DNA of 49,828 bases from the NCBI RefSeq assembly GCF_009846865.1, contig NZ_WUWN01000024.1, positions 1 through 49,828 of the forward strand, written 5' to 3'. Numbering within the stretch: the first letter of the stretch is position 1; each line of letters opens with the position of its first letter. The translations under genes were made by a program, and so were the position numbers. Positions 7,246-14,809 of this stretch are shown piece after piece. The stretch comes from Puerhibacterium puerhi (GTDB lineage: Bacteria; Actinomycetota; Actinomycetes; Actinomycetales; Cellulomonadaceae). A model generated the notes under the pieces. It worked only from the letters and a program-made list of their open reading frames with translations. It was not told where the DNA came from and did no database searches.

Positions 7246-10200
7246 TCAGGCGGGCCGGTCACCCGACCCCGCGTCGCCCCACGCCGCGTCGCCCGACGCC
7301 GAGTCAGTGCCGTCGGCCGGGCGCGGCTCGTCCGTCAGCGCGTCGGGCACGTCGCCGGGCAGCGCGTCCTCGGAGCGGACGTCGGCGAACGGCACGCCCT
7401 CCGGCAGCACCTCGCCGGGCTCGTCCTCGGGCTCGTCCTCCTCCGGCAGCACGGGCACCACGATCTCGCGCGGCGCCACGACGCCGCCGACGGTGCCGAT
7501 CCGCGCGTCGCGGACCCGCTGCACCAGCCGGCGCACGCGGTCGGCCTCGCCGTCGGGGTCGAGGAACGCGGCGGCCGACCACACCTGGGTGACCACCCAG
7601 CCGAGGCGCTCGAGCCGCTCGGCGAGCTGGCGGTCGCGCACGCGCACCGACGGCTCCGCCACGTACGCGGCGTCGTCGGTCAGCACGGCGACGAGCAGCT
7701 CGTTGGGCAGGTCCGGGTGCCCGACGACGAGCGGGATGCGGTCGCCGTCCGGCAGGCCGTAGTTGGTCTCGACCAGGTAGCCGAGCCGCCAGAGCCGCTC
7801 CCCGAGATCGACGAGCAGCCGGTCCGGGGCGCTCGAGACGTCCACGCCGTTGCCCAGCTGCACCTGGTCGGCCACGTCGGCGCGGCGCTGCGCGAACGCC
7901 AGCACGTCGGCGAGCAGGCGCGGGCCGGCGCCGCGCAGGCGCTCGGGGTCGAGGTCGGCGGCCGAGAAGCAGGTCACCACGCGCAGCCGCCGGCGGGCGG
8001 CGCCGAGGGTGCCGAGCAGCATCGCCTGGCCGCCGGGCTCCCCCAGCACGCCGAACCGGTGCAGCACGCGCCCGTGCGGCGTGCGGCCGAACCCGAGGGT
8101 CAGCACGATCGCGTCGCGCGACAGGCCGGCCACGCCGGTGATGTCCGCGACCACGACCGGCTCCGGGCGGGAGCCGGAGAAGAACGGGGCCAGGGCCGGG
8201 TTGGCGCGCACCTCGGCGAGCAGCGCCTGGCGGATGCGGTCGGCGTGCACCTCGGTGACGGTGACGATGCCGAGCGTCTCCTCGGGCCGGGTCAGCGCGT
8301 GCTCGATGGCGATCTCGACGACGCGGTCCACCTCGGCCTGGGTGGACTCGACGGTGCCGGAGACCGGGTCGGGCATGCCGGAGCCGTGGACCAGGTCGAA
8401 GTGCACGAGCGCCTCGGCGCGCGGCAGCGGGGCCGGGCGCACCAGGTCGGCGTAGCCGTGCTCGGCCAGCAGGCGGGTCAGCTCGTGGTCGCGGCGCGAC
8501 TCACGCGGCAGGAGCGTCACGCGCGGCAGCAGGCGGGCCAGCTCGTGCACGGCAGTGCCGGACGCCGAGCGGACGTCGCCGACCACCACGACCTGCACGC
8601 CGCGGGCCAGCGCCGGGACCACCGACTCGAGCGCCACGTGCTGCACGGCGTCGAGCACCACGAGGTCCACGCTCCGCTCGGCCGGCAGCAGGTGCGGCAC
8701 CAGCGTCGGCGTCGAGACCATGACGGGGCGCAGGCGCCGCAGCACCTCGCCGTGCCGCACGGCGAGGTCGCGCAGCGACGTCAGGCGGCCCTCGATGAGC
8801 TCGGTGAACAGCGCCTCGGCGTCGTCGCGGTGCTCGCGCATCGCGGTGCCCAGGTGGGCGCGCACGGCGGCGCGCACCGGCGCCGACAGCGCCGCGACGT
8901 GCCGCCGGTCGAGCTCGCGGAACCGCCGCGCCAGGGCGTCGAGACCCGCGCCGTCCTGCCCGGCCAGGGCCGGGTCGGCGGCGAGGATCTGCTCGAACAC
9001 CGACGACCACCACGCCAGCTCCAGCTCGGCCTCGACCAGCGGGGGCGGCGTGCGCCGCGCCGCGAGGTCCTCGATGAGCGGGCCGATGCCGGCGGCCTCG
9101 GCGCGGCGCAGCGCGGCCGTGCGCTCCGGCAGGCTCTCGAGCGCGTCGGCGTCCTCGGCCAGCCGCTCGAGCCGCTCGGCGAGGACGTCGAGGTCGAGCG
9201 CCGTCAGCCCCCCGCCCAGCGGCGTGGTGCCCAGCACCGGCTCCAGCCCGTCGAGGTCGATGCGCACCGCCTCGTGGGTGTCCTCGATGGACGACAGCCC
9301 CTCGGGCAGCACCGGCCACCCGCCGCGCTGGGAGTGCTCGGCCCAGATGTCGCGCTGCTGCTGCACCTGCACCAGCGCGGCGTGCAGGTCGGGCACGCGC
9401 ACGCCCGGGCGCACCATGTCCTTGGCCCGCTTGTGCAGCCGCCGGCGGGTGAACCAGCCCATCTCGACGCCGTTCTCGGTGCGCCACTTCCGGCTCGCCG
9501 TGGCCTGCACGAGGTCGGCGGCGGTGCGCTCGAACACCATCGGGTGGAACACGTCGAGGGTGCCGCGCATCCCGCCGAGCATCCGCAGCTGCTCGCCGAA
9601 GGCGTCCACCGTCGTGGGCGTGGTCAGCCCGGTCACCTCGGTGACGTAGGCGATCTGCCGGCGCAGCTGCGGCAGCGTCGTGTCCTTGAGCCGCTGCACC
9701 CGCACGAGCGCCTCGCGGGCGTCGTCGTCGGTGAGCAGGTGCGCCCCGTACCAGGGGGTGGACGTGGCGCGGATCGTGAACGCGCCCAGCTCCGCGGCAC
9801 GGCGCAGGTCGGCGGCCGCCGCGCGGCGGGCGTCGGCGTCGAGCCGCAGCGCGGTGTCGGCGTGCAGGCGCACGGTGGTCGACGGCGCGGGGCGCTCGGC
9901 GGTGAGCCGCGCGAGCGCCTGCAGCGCGTCGTAGGCGGAGACGTTCCACGGGGAACGCGGCTGGTGCAGCGCCGAGATGTAGCCGGCGAGCTGCGCGCGG
10001 GCGCCGATGAGCGCGTCGCGGATGCGCGTGGCCGCCTCGTCGTCGACGTGCTCGGGCTCGCTGGCCATGGCCGCCAGCAGGCGCCGGGCCACGTCCTCGC
10101 GCCACGTGGGGTGCGGCGGCACGTCGACCAGCAGGCCGTCGAGGTCGAGCGAGCCGAGGCGCGCGGCGAGCGCGTCGGCGGCGCGGCGGTGGCCCGTCAC

Positions 10201-11493
10201 GTACAGCACGGAGCGACCGGCGGCCGCGGCCTCGGCGACGATCGCCGCGACGGTGCCGGCGACGTCGGCCCCCACCGGGGCGTCGACGTACAGGTGGCTG
10301 CCCGTGGCCAGCGCGTCGACCACGTGGCGCTGCAGCGGGTCGAGGTCGCCGACGCCGCGCTCGTACGCCGGGTCCGGGTCGCCGGGGGCCGGGGCGGGCA
10401 CCTCGAGGGCGGCGATCGCGTCGGCCGCGGCGTCGACACCGGCCAGCGCCGCGACCACCTCGTGGCGCACGAGCGTGGGGGCGAGCGCGTCGAGGTCCTC
10501 GACGAGCGCCTGGCCCGGGTGGACGAACGTGCCGACGAGCACGCGCTGCTCGAGCTGGAAGCCCTCGAGCACGGCCTCCCCCAGCGCCGCGATGCGCTCC
10601 AGCACCGGCGACGGCTCGAACCCGCCGAGCGTGAACGTCGCCTGCGACAGGGAGGCGGCGTCGAGCAGGGCGCCGTGCCGGCGCAGCGTGCGGGCCACGA
10701 CGGGGTTGATCTCGGCCGTCGCGTCGAGCGTGAGGTCGAAGTCGTCCTCGTCGCCGCGCCGGGTCAGGGTCACCGGGCGCAGCAGCACCGGGGCGTGCAC
10801 GGTGCGCCGCGGCGCGTCGCCGGCCGGGGCGACGTCGCCGCCCGCCCCGGCGGCCGGCCCGGCGGCCGGCCCGAACAGGGCCAGGGCGTCGGCCGCCGTG
10901 GCCGCGTCGTCGGACGGCGCCGCGTGCCGCGGGCCGCCCATGGTCACCACGGGCAGCGACTGGGTGAACGGCGCGGCGTCCTCGACCTCGGGGCGGCTGC
11001 CGGCGACGCGGGCGAGCGCCGCGACGTCGCCGCGCGGGTGCTCCGACGCCGCGCCGTCGGCCGGCTCGGTCCAGGTCGCGACGCCGATGGCCAGGTAGGT
11101 GGGCGCGACGCCGAAGCGCTGGGCGTGCTCGGCGGAGCGGGCGGCGACGGCGCGGGCGCGCCGGCGCGCGGCGGGCAGCGCGGCGCCCTCGCGCACGAGG
11201 TTCGACAGGCGGGTGGGGCGGCCGGCGAAGAGCTGGGCGACGCCCGAGGGGTGCGCGGCGGTGAGGTCGATGATCGCCTCGCCGAGGAGGCCGACGTCGG
11301 CGAGCGTGGAGTCACCGACCTGCTCGACGAGGCCGGCGCGCCAGCGGCGCACGGCGTCGGTCACCAGCTCCTCGGGGGCCGGCGGGGTGACGAGGCGCGG
11401 GCGCTCGGGCGCGTCGTCGGGACCGCTCGGGGCCGACGACACGGCCGACTGCTCGACCGCGTGCTCGGCAGAGGTGCGTCGGACGGCGTTCAC
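7246..11493 (-). CDS. Large DUF4011/SF1-helicase-like protein with eroded ATPase motifs and C-terminal nuclease-like domain
   Basis: A 1415-residue protein with the architecture of actinobacterial DUF4011-type / superfamily-1 helicase-like proteins. The N-terminal part has WRAGLVEQVGDSTLADVGLLGEAI and a conserved LAIGVATW strand. A helicase core follows from about residue 385 (GDLDPLQRHVVDAL), and a C-terminal domain of the REase_MTES_1575/Vsr-like type has RDRQLAERLERLGWVVTQVWS (about 1290). The key residues look lost: the Walker A loop reads DAPVGADVAGT (about 404-413), with no Lys-Ser/Thr, where GPPGTGKS is expected. Walker B reads VVLDAVQHV instead of a DEAS-type motif (about 944), and motif III reads VVGDVRSASGT. 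It is therefore predicted not to hydrolyse ATP. GTG 11493 is chosen because TAGCGT lies seven bases upstream. A role in DNA binding or defence is only inference. Confidence 0.72.
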   Translation of the reverse strand: MNAVRRTSAEHAVEQSAVSSAPSGPDDAPERPRLVTPPAPEELVTDAVRRWRAGLVEQVGDSTLADVGLLGEAIIDLTAAHPSGVAQLFAGRPTRLSNLVREGAALPAARRRARAVAARSAEHAQRFGVAPTYLAIGVATWTEPADGAASEHPRGDVAALARVAGSRPEVEDAAPFTQSLPVVTMGGPRHAAPSDDAATAADALALFGPAAGPAAGAGGDVAPAGDAPRRTVHAPVLLRPVTLTRRGDEDDFDLTLDATAEINPVVARTLRRHGALLDAASLSQATFTLGGFEPSPVLERIAALGEAVLEGFQLEQRVLVGTFVHPGQALVEDLDALAPTLVRHEVVAALAGVDAAADAIAALEVPAPAPGDPDPAYERGVGDLDPLQRHVVDALATGSHLYVDAPVGADVAGTVAAIVAEAAAAGRSVLYVTGHRRAADALAARLGSLDLDGLLVDVPPHPTWREDVARRLLAAMASEPEHVDDEAATRIRDALIGARAQLAGYISALHQPRSPWNVSAYDALQALARLTAERPAPSTTVRLHADTALRLDADARRAAAADLRRAAELGAFTIRATSTPWYGAHLLTDDDAREALVRVQRLKDTTLPQLRRQIAYVTEVTGLTTPTTVDAFGEQLRMLGGMRGTLDVFHPMVFERTAADLVQATASRKWRTENGVEMGWFTRRRLHKRAKDMVRPGVRVPDLHAALVQVQQQRDIWAEHSQRGGWPVLPEGLSSIEDTHEAVRIDLDGLEPVLGTTPLGGGLTALDLDVLAERLERLAEDADALESLPERTAALRRAEAAGIGPLIEDLAARRTPPPLVEAELELAWWSSVFEQILAADPALAGQDGAGLDALARRFRELDRRHVAALSAPVRAAVRAHLGTAMREHRDDAEALFTELIEGRLTSLRDLAVRHGEVLRRLRPVMVSTPTLVPHLLPAERSVDLVVLDAVQHVALESVVPALARGVQVVVVGDVRSASGTAVHELARLLPRVTLLPRESRRDHELTRLLAEHGYADLVRPAPLPRAEALVHFDLVHGSGMPDPVSGTVESTQAEVDRVVEIAIEHALTRPEETLGIVTVTEVHADRIRQALLAEVRANPALAPFFSGSRPEPVVVADITGVAGLSRDAIVLTLGFGRTPHGRVLHRFGVLGEPGGQAMLLGTLGAARRRLRVVTCFSAADLDPERLRGAGPRLLADVLAFAQRRADVADQVQLGNGVDVSSAPDRLLVDLGERLWRLGYLVETNYGLPDGDRIPLVVGHPDLPNELLVAVLTDDAAYVAEPSVRVRDRQLAERLERLGWVVTQVWSAAAFLDPDGEADRVRRLVQRVRDARIGTVGGVVAPREIVVPVLPEEDEPEDEPGEVLPEGVPFADVRSEDALPGDVPDALTDEPRPADGTDSASGDAAWGDAGSGDRPA

Positions 11494-11500
11494 GCCCGCC

Positions 11501-11506
11501 ACGCTA
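11501..11506 (-). promoter_or_regulatory. Leaderless -10 (TAGCGT) for helicase-like gene
   Basis: TAGCGT on the minus strand, seven bases before GTG 11493. Confidence 0.5.
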
Positions 11507-11621
11507 AGCGCGCCGCGCGCCGCTGCGGCGACGGCACGCCGAGAGCGCGTCAAGCCCGGGATCGTGCGGGTGCCGCGGCGCCCGGGGCGCCGACCGCACC
11601 GCCGAACCGACCCCGGACAGC

Positions 11622-11675
11622 GCGATGCCCTCCGGCAGGGGGTCCGAAGGGCATCGCGGCCGGGTGGTGACCCGG
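11622..11675 (-). terminator. Pair of hairpins (marR terminator or leader structure)
   Basis: Ten-bp stem at 11622-11631/11648-11657 and six-bp stem with GGTG loop at 11660-11675. No U-run follows on either strand, so the role is open. Confidence 0.4.
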
Positions 11676-11728
11676 CGAACGACAGGCGCACCGCGCAGGG
11701 GGCGGGCGATGCGCGTCTGTCACGAGAG

Positions 11729-11757
11729 AGTGTGACCCTCCCGACCCCCCGAGTCAA
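11729..11757 (-). promoter_or_regulatory. Sigma70-like promoter TTGACT-N17-CACACT
   Basis: Minus-strand -35 TTGACT and -10 CACACT with 17-base spacing. A transcript from here would carry a leader of about 230 nt with two hairpins before the helicase-like gene. Confidence 0.45.
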
Positions 11758-11836
11758 CCACAACTCGGACATGCGTCCAAACGCGTTCGAGACGTCCGCG
11801 GGGGCGCCGCGGGAGGACGCCGCGCGGGGTCGCGCG

Positions 11837-12394
11837 CTACCCGCCCGCGCTGCGCGCCGCGCCGCCGGCGCGACGGGCCGCGGTGGCCGCACGGACCTCG
11901 CGCGTGGCCTCGCGGTAGGCCGGCGCGGCCCGCGCGAAGTAGTCGAACAGCACCTCCTGCTGCTGCGGGGTGTAGGTCGCCAGCACCTGCGCGATCCGGC
12001 GACGCGCCGGCGCGACGACCTCGTCGACGCCCGCGAGCGCGTCGGTGACCACGTGCACGAGCACCTTGCGGCGGTCGGCCGGGTCGGCGGCGCGCCGCAC
12101 GAGCCCCGCGCGCTCGAGGCGGTCGACCAGCCGGGTCGTGGCGCCGGTGGTCAGGCCCGTGCGGGCGGACAGCTCGCCCGCCGTCATCGGCCCCTCGAGG
12201 TCCAGCGCGCTCAGGGCGTACCACTCCGAGGCGCCCAGCCCGGCGGCCTCCGCGCCCGCCATCCCGTGCAGGCCCACGGCGTCGAGGTACCGCCGGAAGA
12301 CCCCGTGGCGGTCCTGCTGCGCCGCCGCCGGCGGCTCCCCTGCCGGCTCGCTCGTCGGCTCTCCCGGCGACCGCCCCACCGACTCCCTTGCCAT
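11837..12394 (-). CDS. MarR-family transcriptional regulator
   Basis: A 185-residue winged-helix regulator of the MarR family. The recognition region is clear: LEGPMTAGELSARTGLTTGATTRLVDRLERAGLVRR, followed by the wing DPADRRKVLVHV (about residues 70-120), flanked by the dimerisation helices. The tail is Ala/Arg-rich. ATG 12394 is chosen because GGGAGG lies ten bases upstream; a GTG at 12403 would be too close to that SD. It is divergent from the NTF2-fold gene at 12480, with a palindrome between them, the usual arrangement for a MarR protein that controls itself and its neighbour. The ligand is unknown. Confidence 0.88.
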   Translation of the reverse strand: MARESVGRSPGEPTSEPAGEPPAAAQQDRHGVFRRYLDAVGLHGMAGAEAAGLGASEWYALSALDLEGPMTAGELSARTGLTTGATTRLVDRLERAGLVRRAADPADRRKVLVHVVTDALAGVDEVVAPARRRIAQVLATYTPQQQEVLFDYFARAAPAYREATREVRAATAARRAGGAARSAGG

Positions 12395-12414
12395 CCCCGG
12401 CACCCCTCCCTAGT

Positions 12415-12432
12415 ATCTGCGTGCGTGCAGAT
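12415..12432. promoter_or_regulatory. Candidate MarR operator ATCTGC-N6-GCAGAT
   Basis: Perfect six-bp arms ATCTGC (12415-12420) and GCAGAT (12427-12432), overlapping a minus-strand -10-like GATACT (12412-12417). A second TGCA-rich inverted repeat follows at about 12426-12446. It lies between the divergent marR and NTF2-fold genes. Confidence 0.6.
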
Positions 12433-12479
12433 GTTGCACTGCTGCACCTTCTTGCTCAGCATAACGACCGGAGGGGATC

Positions 12480-12944
12480 ATGCGGGATCACGACGACCGG
12501 ACGGCAGTCCTCGGCGTCATCGACCGGCTCGTGGAGGCCTGGGGCCGCCACGACGCCGACGCCTACGGCGCCTGCTTCACCGCGGACGCCACCTACGTCA
12601 CCTACGTGGGCACGTGCTACCAGGGGCGCGACGAGATCGCGGAGAGCCACCGGACCCTGTGGGCGAGGTTCCTGGCCGGCACGCGGCTCGCGGACGAGGT
12701 GCGCGACGTCCGCTTCCCGGCCCCCGGCACGGCGGTGGTCACCGGGAGCGGCGACACGTACAAGGGCCGCCGTCCCGACCGGCTGCACAAGGTGCAGACG
12801 TACGTGCTGGTGCGGGAGGCCGACGGCGAGTGGCGGATCGCCGCGTTCCAGAACACCAGGCGCCGCCCGCTCCTGGAGGCCGTCTCCTTCCGGAGCGCCC
12901 CCGGCCTCGTCCCGGCCGAGCGCCGGCCGCTCGCGGTCCGCTGA
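12480..12944 (+). CDS. SnoaL/DUF4440-like NTF2-fold protein (SgcJ/EcaC type)
   Basis: A 154-residue protein with the NTF2/SnoaL-like fold: an N-terminal helix VLGVIDRLVEAWGRHDADAYGACFTADATYV, then TCYQGRDEIAESHRTLW, and beta-strands ending TYVLVREADGEWRIAAFQNT. It closely resembles the SgcJ/EcaC family of small, mostly uncharacterised proteins, often annotated as oxidoreductases without direct evidence. SD GAGGGG precedes ATG 12480. The divergent MarR regulator and the operator between them suggest induction by a small molecule. A substrate cannot be named. Confidence 0.82.
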   Translation: MRDHDDRTAVLGVIDRLVEAWGRHDADAYGACFTADATYVTYVGTCYQGRDEIAESHRTLWARFLAGTRLADEVRDVRFPAPGTAVVTGSGDTYKGRRPDRLHKVQTYVLVREADGEWRIAAFQNTRRRPLLEAVSFRSAPGLVPAERRPLAVR

Positions 12945-13011
12945 GGCCCGGTCAGGCGCTGTGCGCCGGCACCACCGACCGGCCGTCCGCGCGCGTCGAC
13001 CGGCCTCGCCG

Positions 13012-13017
13012 TAGCGT
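13012..13017 (+). promoter_or_regulatory. Leaderless -10 (TAGCGT) for dehalogenase-like gene
   Basis: TAGCGT, six bases (ggccgg), then ATG 13024. Confidence 0.5.
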
Positions 13018-13023
13018 GGCCGG

Positions 13024-13896
13024 ATGTTCGAGGGCTTCGAGACCGAGCACGTCGACACCGGCGAGGCGTCGATCTTCGTGCGCCACGGCGGCAGCGCCGG
13101 CCCCCCGGTGCTGCTGCTGCACGGCCACCCCCGCACGTCGGCCACCTGGCACCGCGTGGCGCCGCTGCTCGTCGAGCGCGGCTTCACCGTCGTGTGCCCC
13201 GACCTGCGCGGCTACGGGCGCTCGCGCGGCCCCGCGCCGGCCGCCGACCACGCGCCGCACTCCAAGCGCGCCGTGGCGGGCGACATGGTGCGGGTCATGC
13301 AGCACCTGGGCCACGACCGCTTCCTGCTGGCCGGGCACGACCGCGGCGGGGCCGTGGCGCTGCGCCTCGCGCTCGACCACCCCGACGCCGTCCTGCGGGC
13401 CGCGTTCCTGGACGCGCTGCCGGTCTCGGAGCACCTGGCCCGCATCACCCCGGAGTTCGCCACGGCGTGGTGGCACTGGTTCTTCTACGCCCAGCCCGAG
13501 GTGCCCGAGCGGGTCATCACCGCCGACCCCGACGCCTGGTACCACGGCGACCCGGCGGTCATGGGAGCCGAGAACCACGCCGAGTGGCGCGCGGCGGTGC
13601 ACGACCCCGACGTCGTGCGGGCGATGCTCGAGGACTACCGCGCCGGGCTGACCGTCGACCGCCGCGACGAGGAGGCCGACCGCGCGGCCGGCCGGCACGT
13701 GCGGTGCCCGACCCTGGTGCTGTGGTCGACGCGGGACGACCTCGAGCAGCTCTACGGCGACCCGGTGGCGGTGTGGCGCGCGTGGGCGCCGGACGTCACC
13801 GGCCACGGCATCGACTCCGGCCACCACGTCGCCGAGGAGGCGCCCGAGGCGCTCGCCGCGGACCTGGCCGACTTCCTCGCCGAGCCGCGGCCCTGA
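13024..13896 (+). CDS. Alpha/beta hydrolase, haloacetate (fluoroacetate) dehalogenase-like
   Basis: A 290-residue alpha/beta hydrolase. The nucleophile elbow is GHDRGG with Asp106, the acid is probably Asp130 (LDALP), and the catalytic His is His267 (SGHHVAEEAPE). Two arginines in the DLRGYGRS loop and Arg107 after the nucleophile match carboxylate binding. The halide pocket of characterised fluoroacetate dehalogenases (His, Trp and Tyr) appears intact: His151-Trp152 in WWHWFFYAQPE, and Tyr205 in LEDYRAG. This makes haloacetate dehalogenation a better guess than a generic esterase or epoxide hydrolase, though related enzymes with the same pocket vary in activity. It is preceded by a leaderless-type -10 and follows the NTF2-fold gene by 79 bases. 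Confidence 0.8.
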   Translation: MFEGFETEHVDTGEASIFVRHGGSAGPPVLLLHGHPRTSATWHRVAPLLVERGFTVVCPDLRGYGRSRGPAPAADHAPHSKRAVAGDMVRVMQHLGHDRFLLAGHDRGGAVALRLALDHPDAVLRAAFLDALPVSEHLARITPEFATAWWHWFFYAQPEVPERVITADPDAWYHGDPAVMGAENHAEWRAAVHDPDVVRAMLEDYRAGLTVDRRDEEADRAAGRHVRCPTLVLWSTRDDLEQLYGDPVAVWRAWAPDVTGHGIDSGHHVAEEAPEALAADLADFLAEPRP

Positions 13897-13956
13897 GCCA
13901 CGGCCCGCCGGGGCGGTCCGCGCCGGATTGTCCGTGACGTGCGCGCCCGCCCGCGC

Positions 13957-13962
13957 CACACT
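13957..13962 (+). promoter_or_regulatory. Leaderless -10 (CACACT) for acetyltransferase gene
   Basis: CACACT, six bases (gcgccc), then ATG 13969. Confidence 0.4.
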
Positions 13963-13968
13963 GCGCCC

Positions 13969-14760
13969 ATGGCCTCCCCCACCGAGCTGCTCGCGGCGTA
14001 CGACGACCAGCTGCGCACCGCCGCCGAGACGTACGACGCCGTCGCGGTGACGCGGCACGGCCCGCTGCACCTGGCGACCTTCCGCGGCGGGCGCGGCTTC
14101 GTCACCTACCGCGACCTCGCCGGCGCCGACGCCGCCGGCGTCCGCGACCTCGTCGCCGCGGCGCGCGAGCACTTCGCCGCCGACCCCGCGGTCACGCGGG
14201 CGGAGTGGAAGACCCGCGGGCACGACCACGCGCCGGGCCTGCACGACGCGCTCGTCGAGCACGGCTTCGAGCCCGACGAGCCGGAGTCGGTGATGGTCGG
14301 CGAGGCGAGCGCCCTCGCCGTCGACGTGCCCCTGCCGGACGGCGTCACGTTGCGGCGGGTGACCGCCGAGGCCGACGTGCGCGCGGCATGCGCGATGCAG
14401 GACGAGGTCTTCGGCGGGCCGCCGCGCCCGGAGATGGCGGACGACGTGCTGCGCCGGCTGGCCGCCGGCGACGGCACGGAGCTGTGGGTGGCCGAGGCGC
14501 AGGGTCGGGTGTTGACGGCCGGCCGGCTGGAGCCGGTGCCCGGCACGCAGTTCGCCGGGATCTGGGGCGGCGCCTCGCGACCGGAGTGGCGCGGGCGCGG
14601 CACCTACCGGGCCCTGACCGCCGCGCGCGCCCGCTCCGCCCTGCGTCAGGGCCGCACGCTGATCCACAGCGACTCCACCGAGTACTCGCGCCCGATCCTC
14701 GAGCGCTCCGGGCTGGTGAAGGTCTCCACCACGACGCCGTACCTCTGGCGCCGCGGCTGA
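13969..14760 (+). CDS. GNAT-family N-acetyltransferase
   Basis: A 263-residue protein with an N-terminal domain of about 120 residues and a C-terminal GNAT domain from about residue 115 (GVTLRRVTAEADVRAACAMQDEVFGG). The CoA-binding signature is SRPEWRGRGTYRALTAARARSAL (about 210-232), and the final strand SDSTEYSRPILERSGLVKVSTTTPYLW is typical. The start ATG 13969 is supported by a -10 six bases upstream; a GTG at 13939 would put the promoter inside the gene. Substrate unknown. It is convergent with the MFS gene. Confidence 0.85.
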   Translation: MASPTELLAAYDDQLRTAAETYDAVAVTRHGPLHLATFRGGRGFVTYRDLAGADAAGVRDLVAAAREHFAADPAVTRAEWKTRGHDHAPGLHDALVEHGFEPDEPESVMVGEASALAVDVPLPDGVTLRRVTAEADVRAACAMQDEVFGGPPRPEMADDVLRRLAAGDGTELWVAEAQGRVLTAGRLEPVPGTQFAGIWGGASRPEWRGRGTYRALTAARARSALRQGRTLIHSDSTEYSRPILERSGLVKVSTTTPYLWRRG

Positions 14761-14770
14761 TCCGCACCGT

Positions 14771-14809
14771 GGCTGAGCGGCACGGCTGAGCGGCACGGCG
14801 GCCGCTCAG
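14771..14809. terminator. Tandem 13-bp repeat and hairpin between convergent genes
   Basis: ggctgagcggcac occurs twice head to tail (14771-14783, 14784-14796). The second copy pairs with the reverse complement just after it (CTGAGCGGC 14786-14794 with GCCGCTCAG 14801-14809). It lies at the ends of the acetyltransferase and MFS genes, so is probably a shared terminator. Confidence 0.5.

Larger units (their letters stand above)
11494..11836. other. Long intergenic region with two promoters and hairpins (helicase-like gene upstream region)
   Basis: No gene is seen in these 343 bases. On the minus strand there is a sigma70-like promoter TTGACT-N17-CACACT (-35 at 11752-11757, -10 at 11729-11734) and a nearer leaderless -10 TAGCGT (11501-11506). 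Between them lie two hairpins: GCGATGCCCT / AGGGCATCGC (11622-11631, 11648-11657) and CCGGGT-GGTG-ACCCGG (11660-11675). The hairpins could form a structured 5' leader for the helicase-like gene or end the marR transcript. The string CAACCACAACTC (11755-11766) recurs in the palindrome near 38.7 kb. Confidence 0.55.

Noticed and set aside
7246-11493. Calling the large protein an active helicase or a phage-defence system
   Set aside because: Walker A lysine and Walker B acidic residues appear to be missing, and no defence genes flank it.
6955-11670. 1571-codon open frame on the plus strand
   Set aside because: Shadow of the helicase-like gene; composition is His/Arg/Gly-rich with no recognisable motif.
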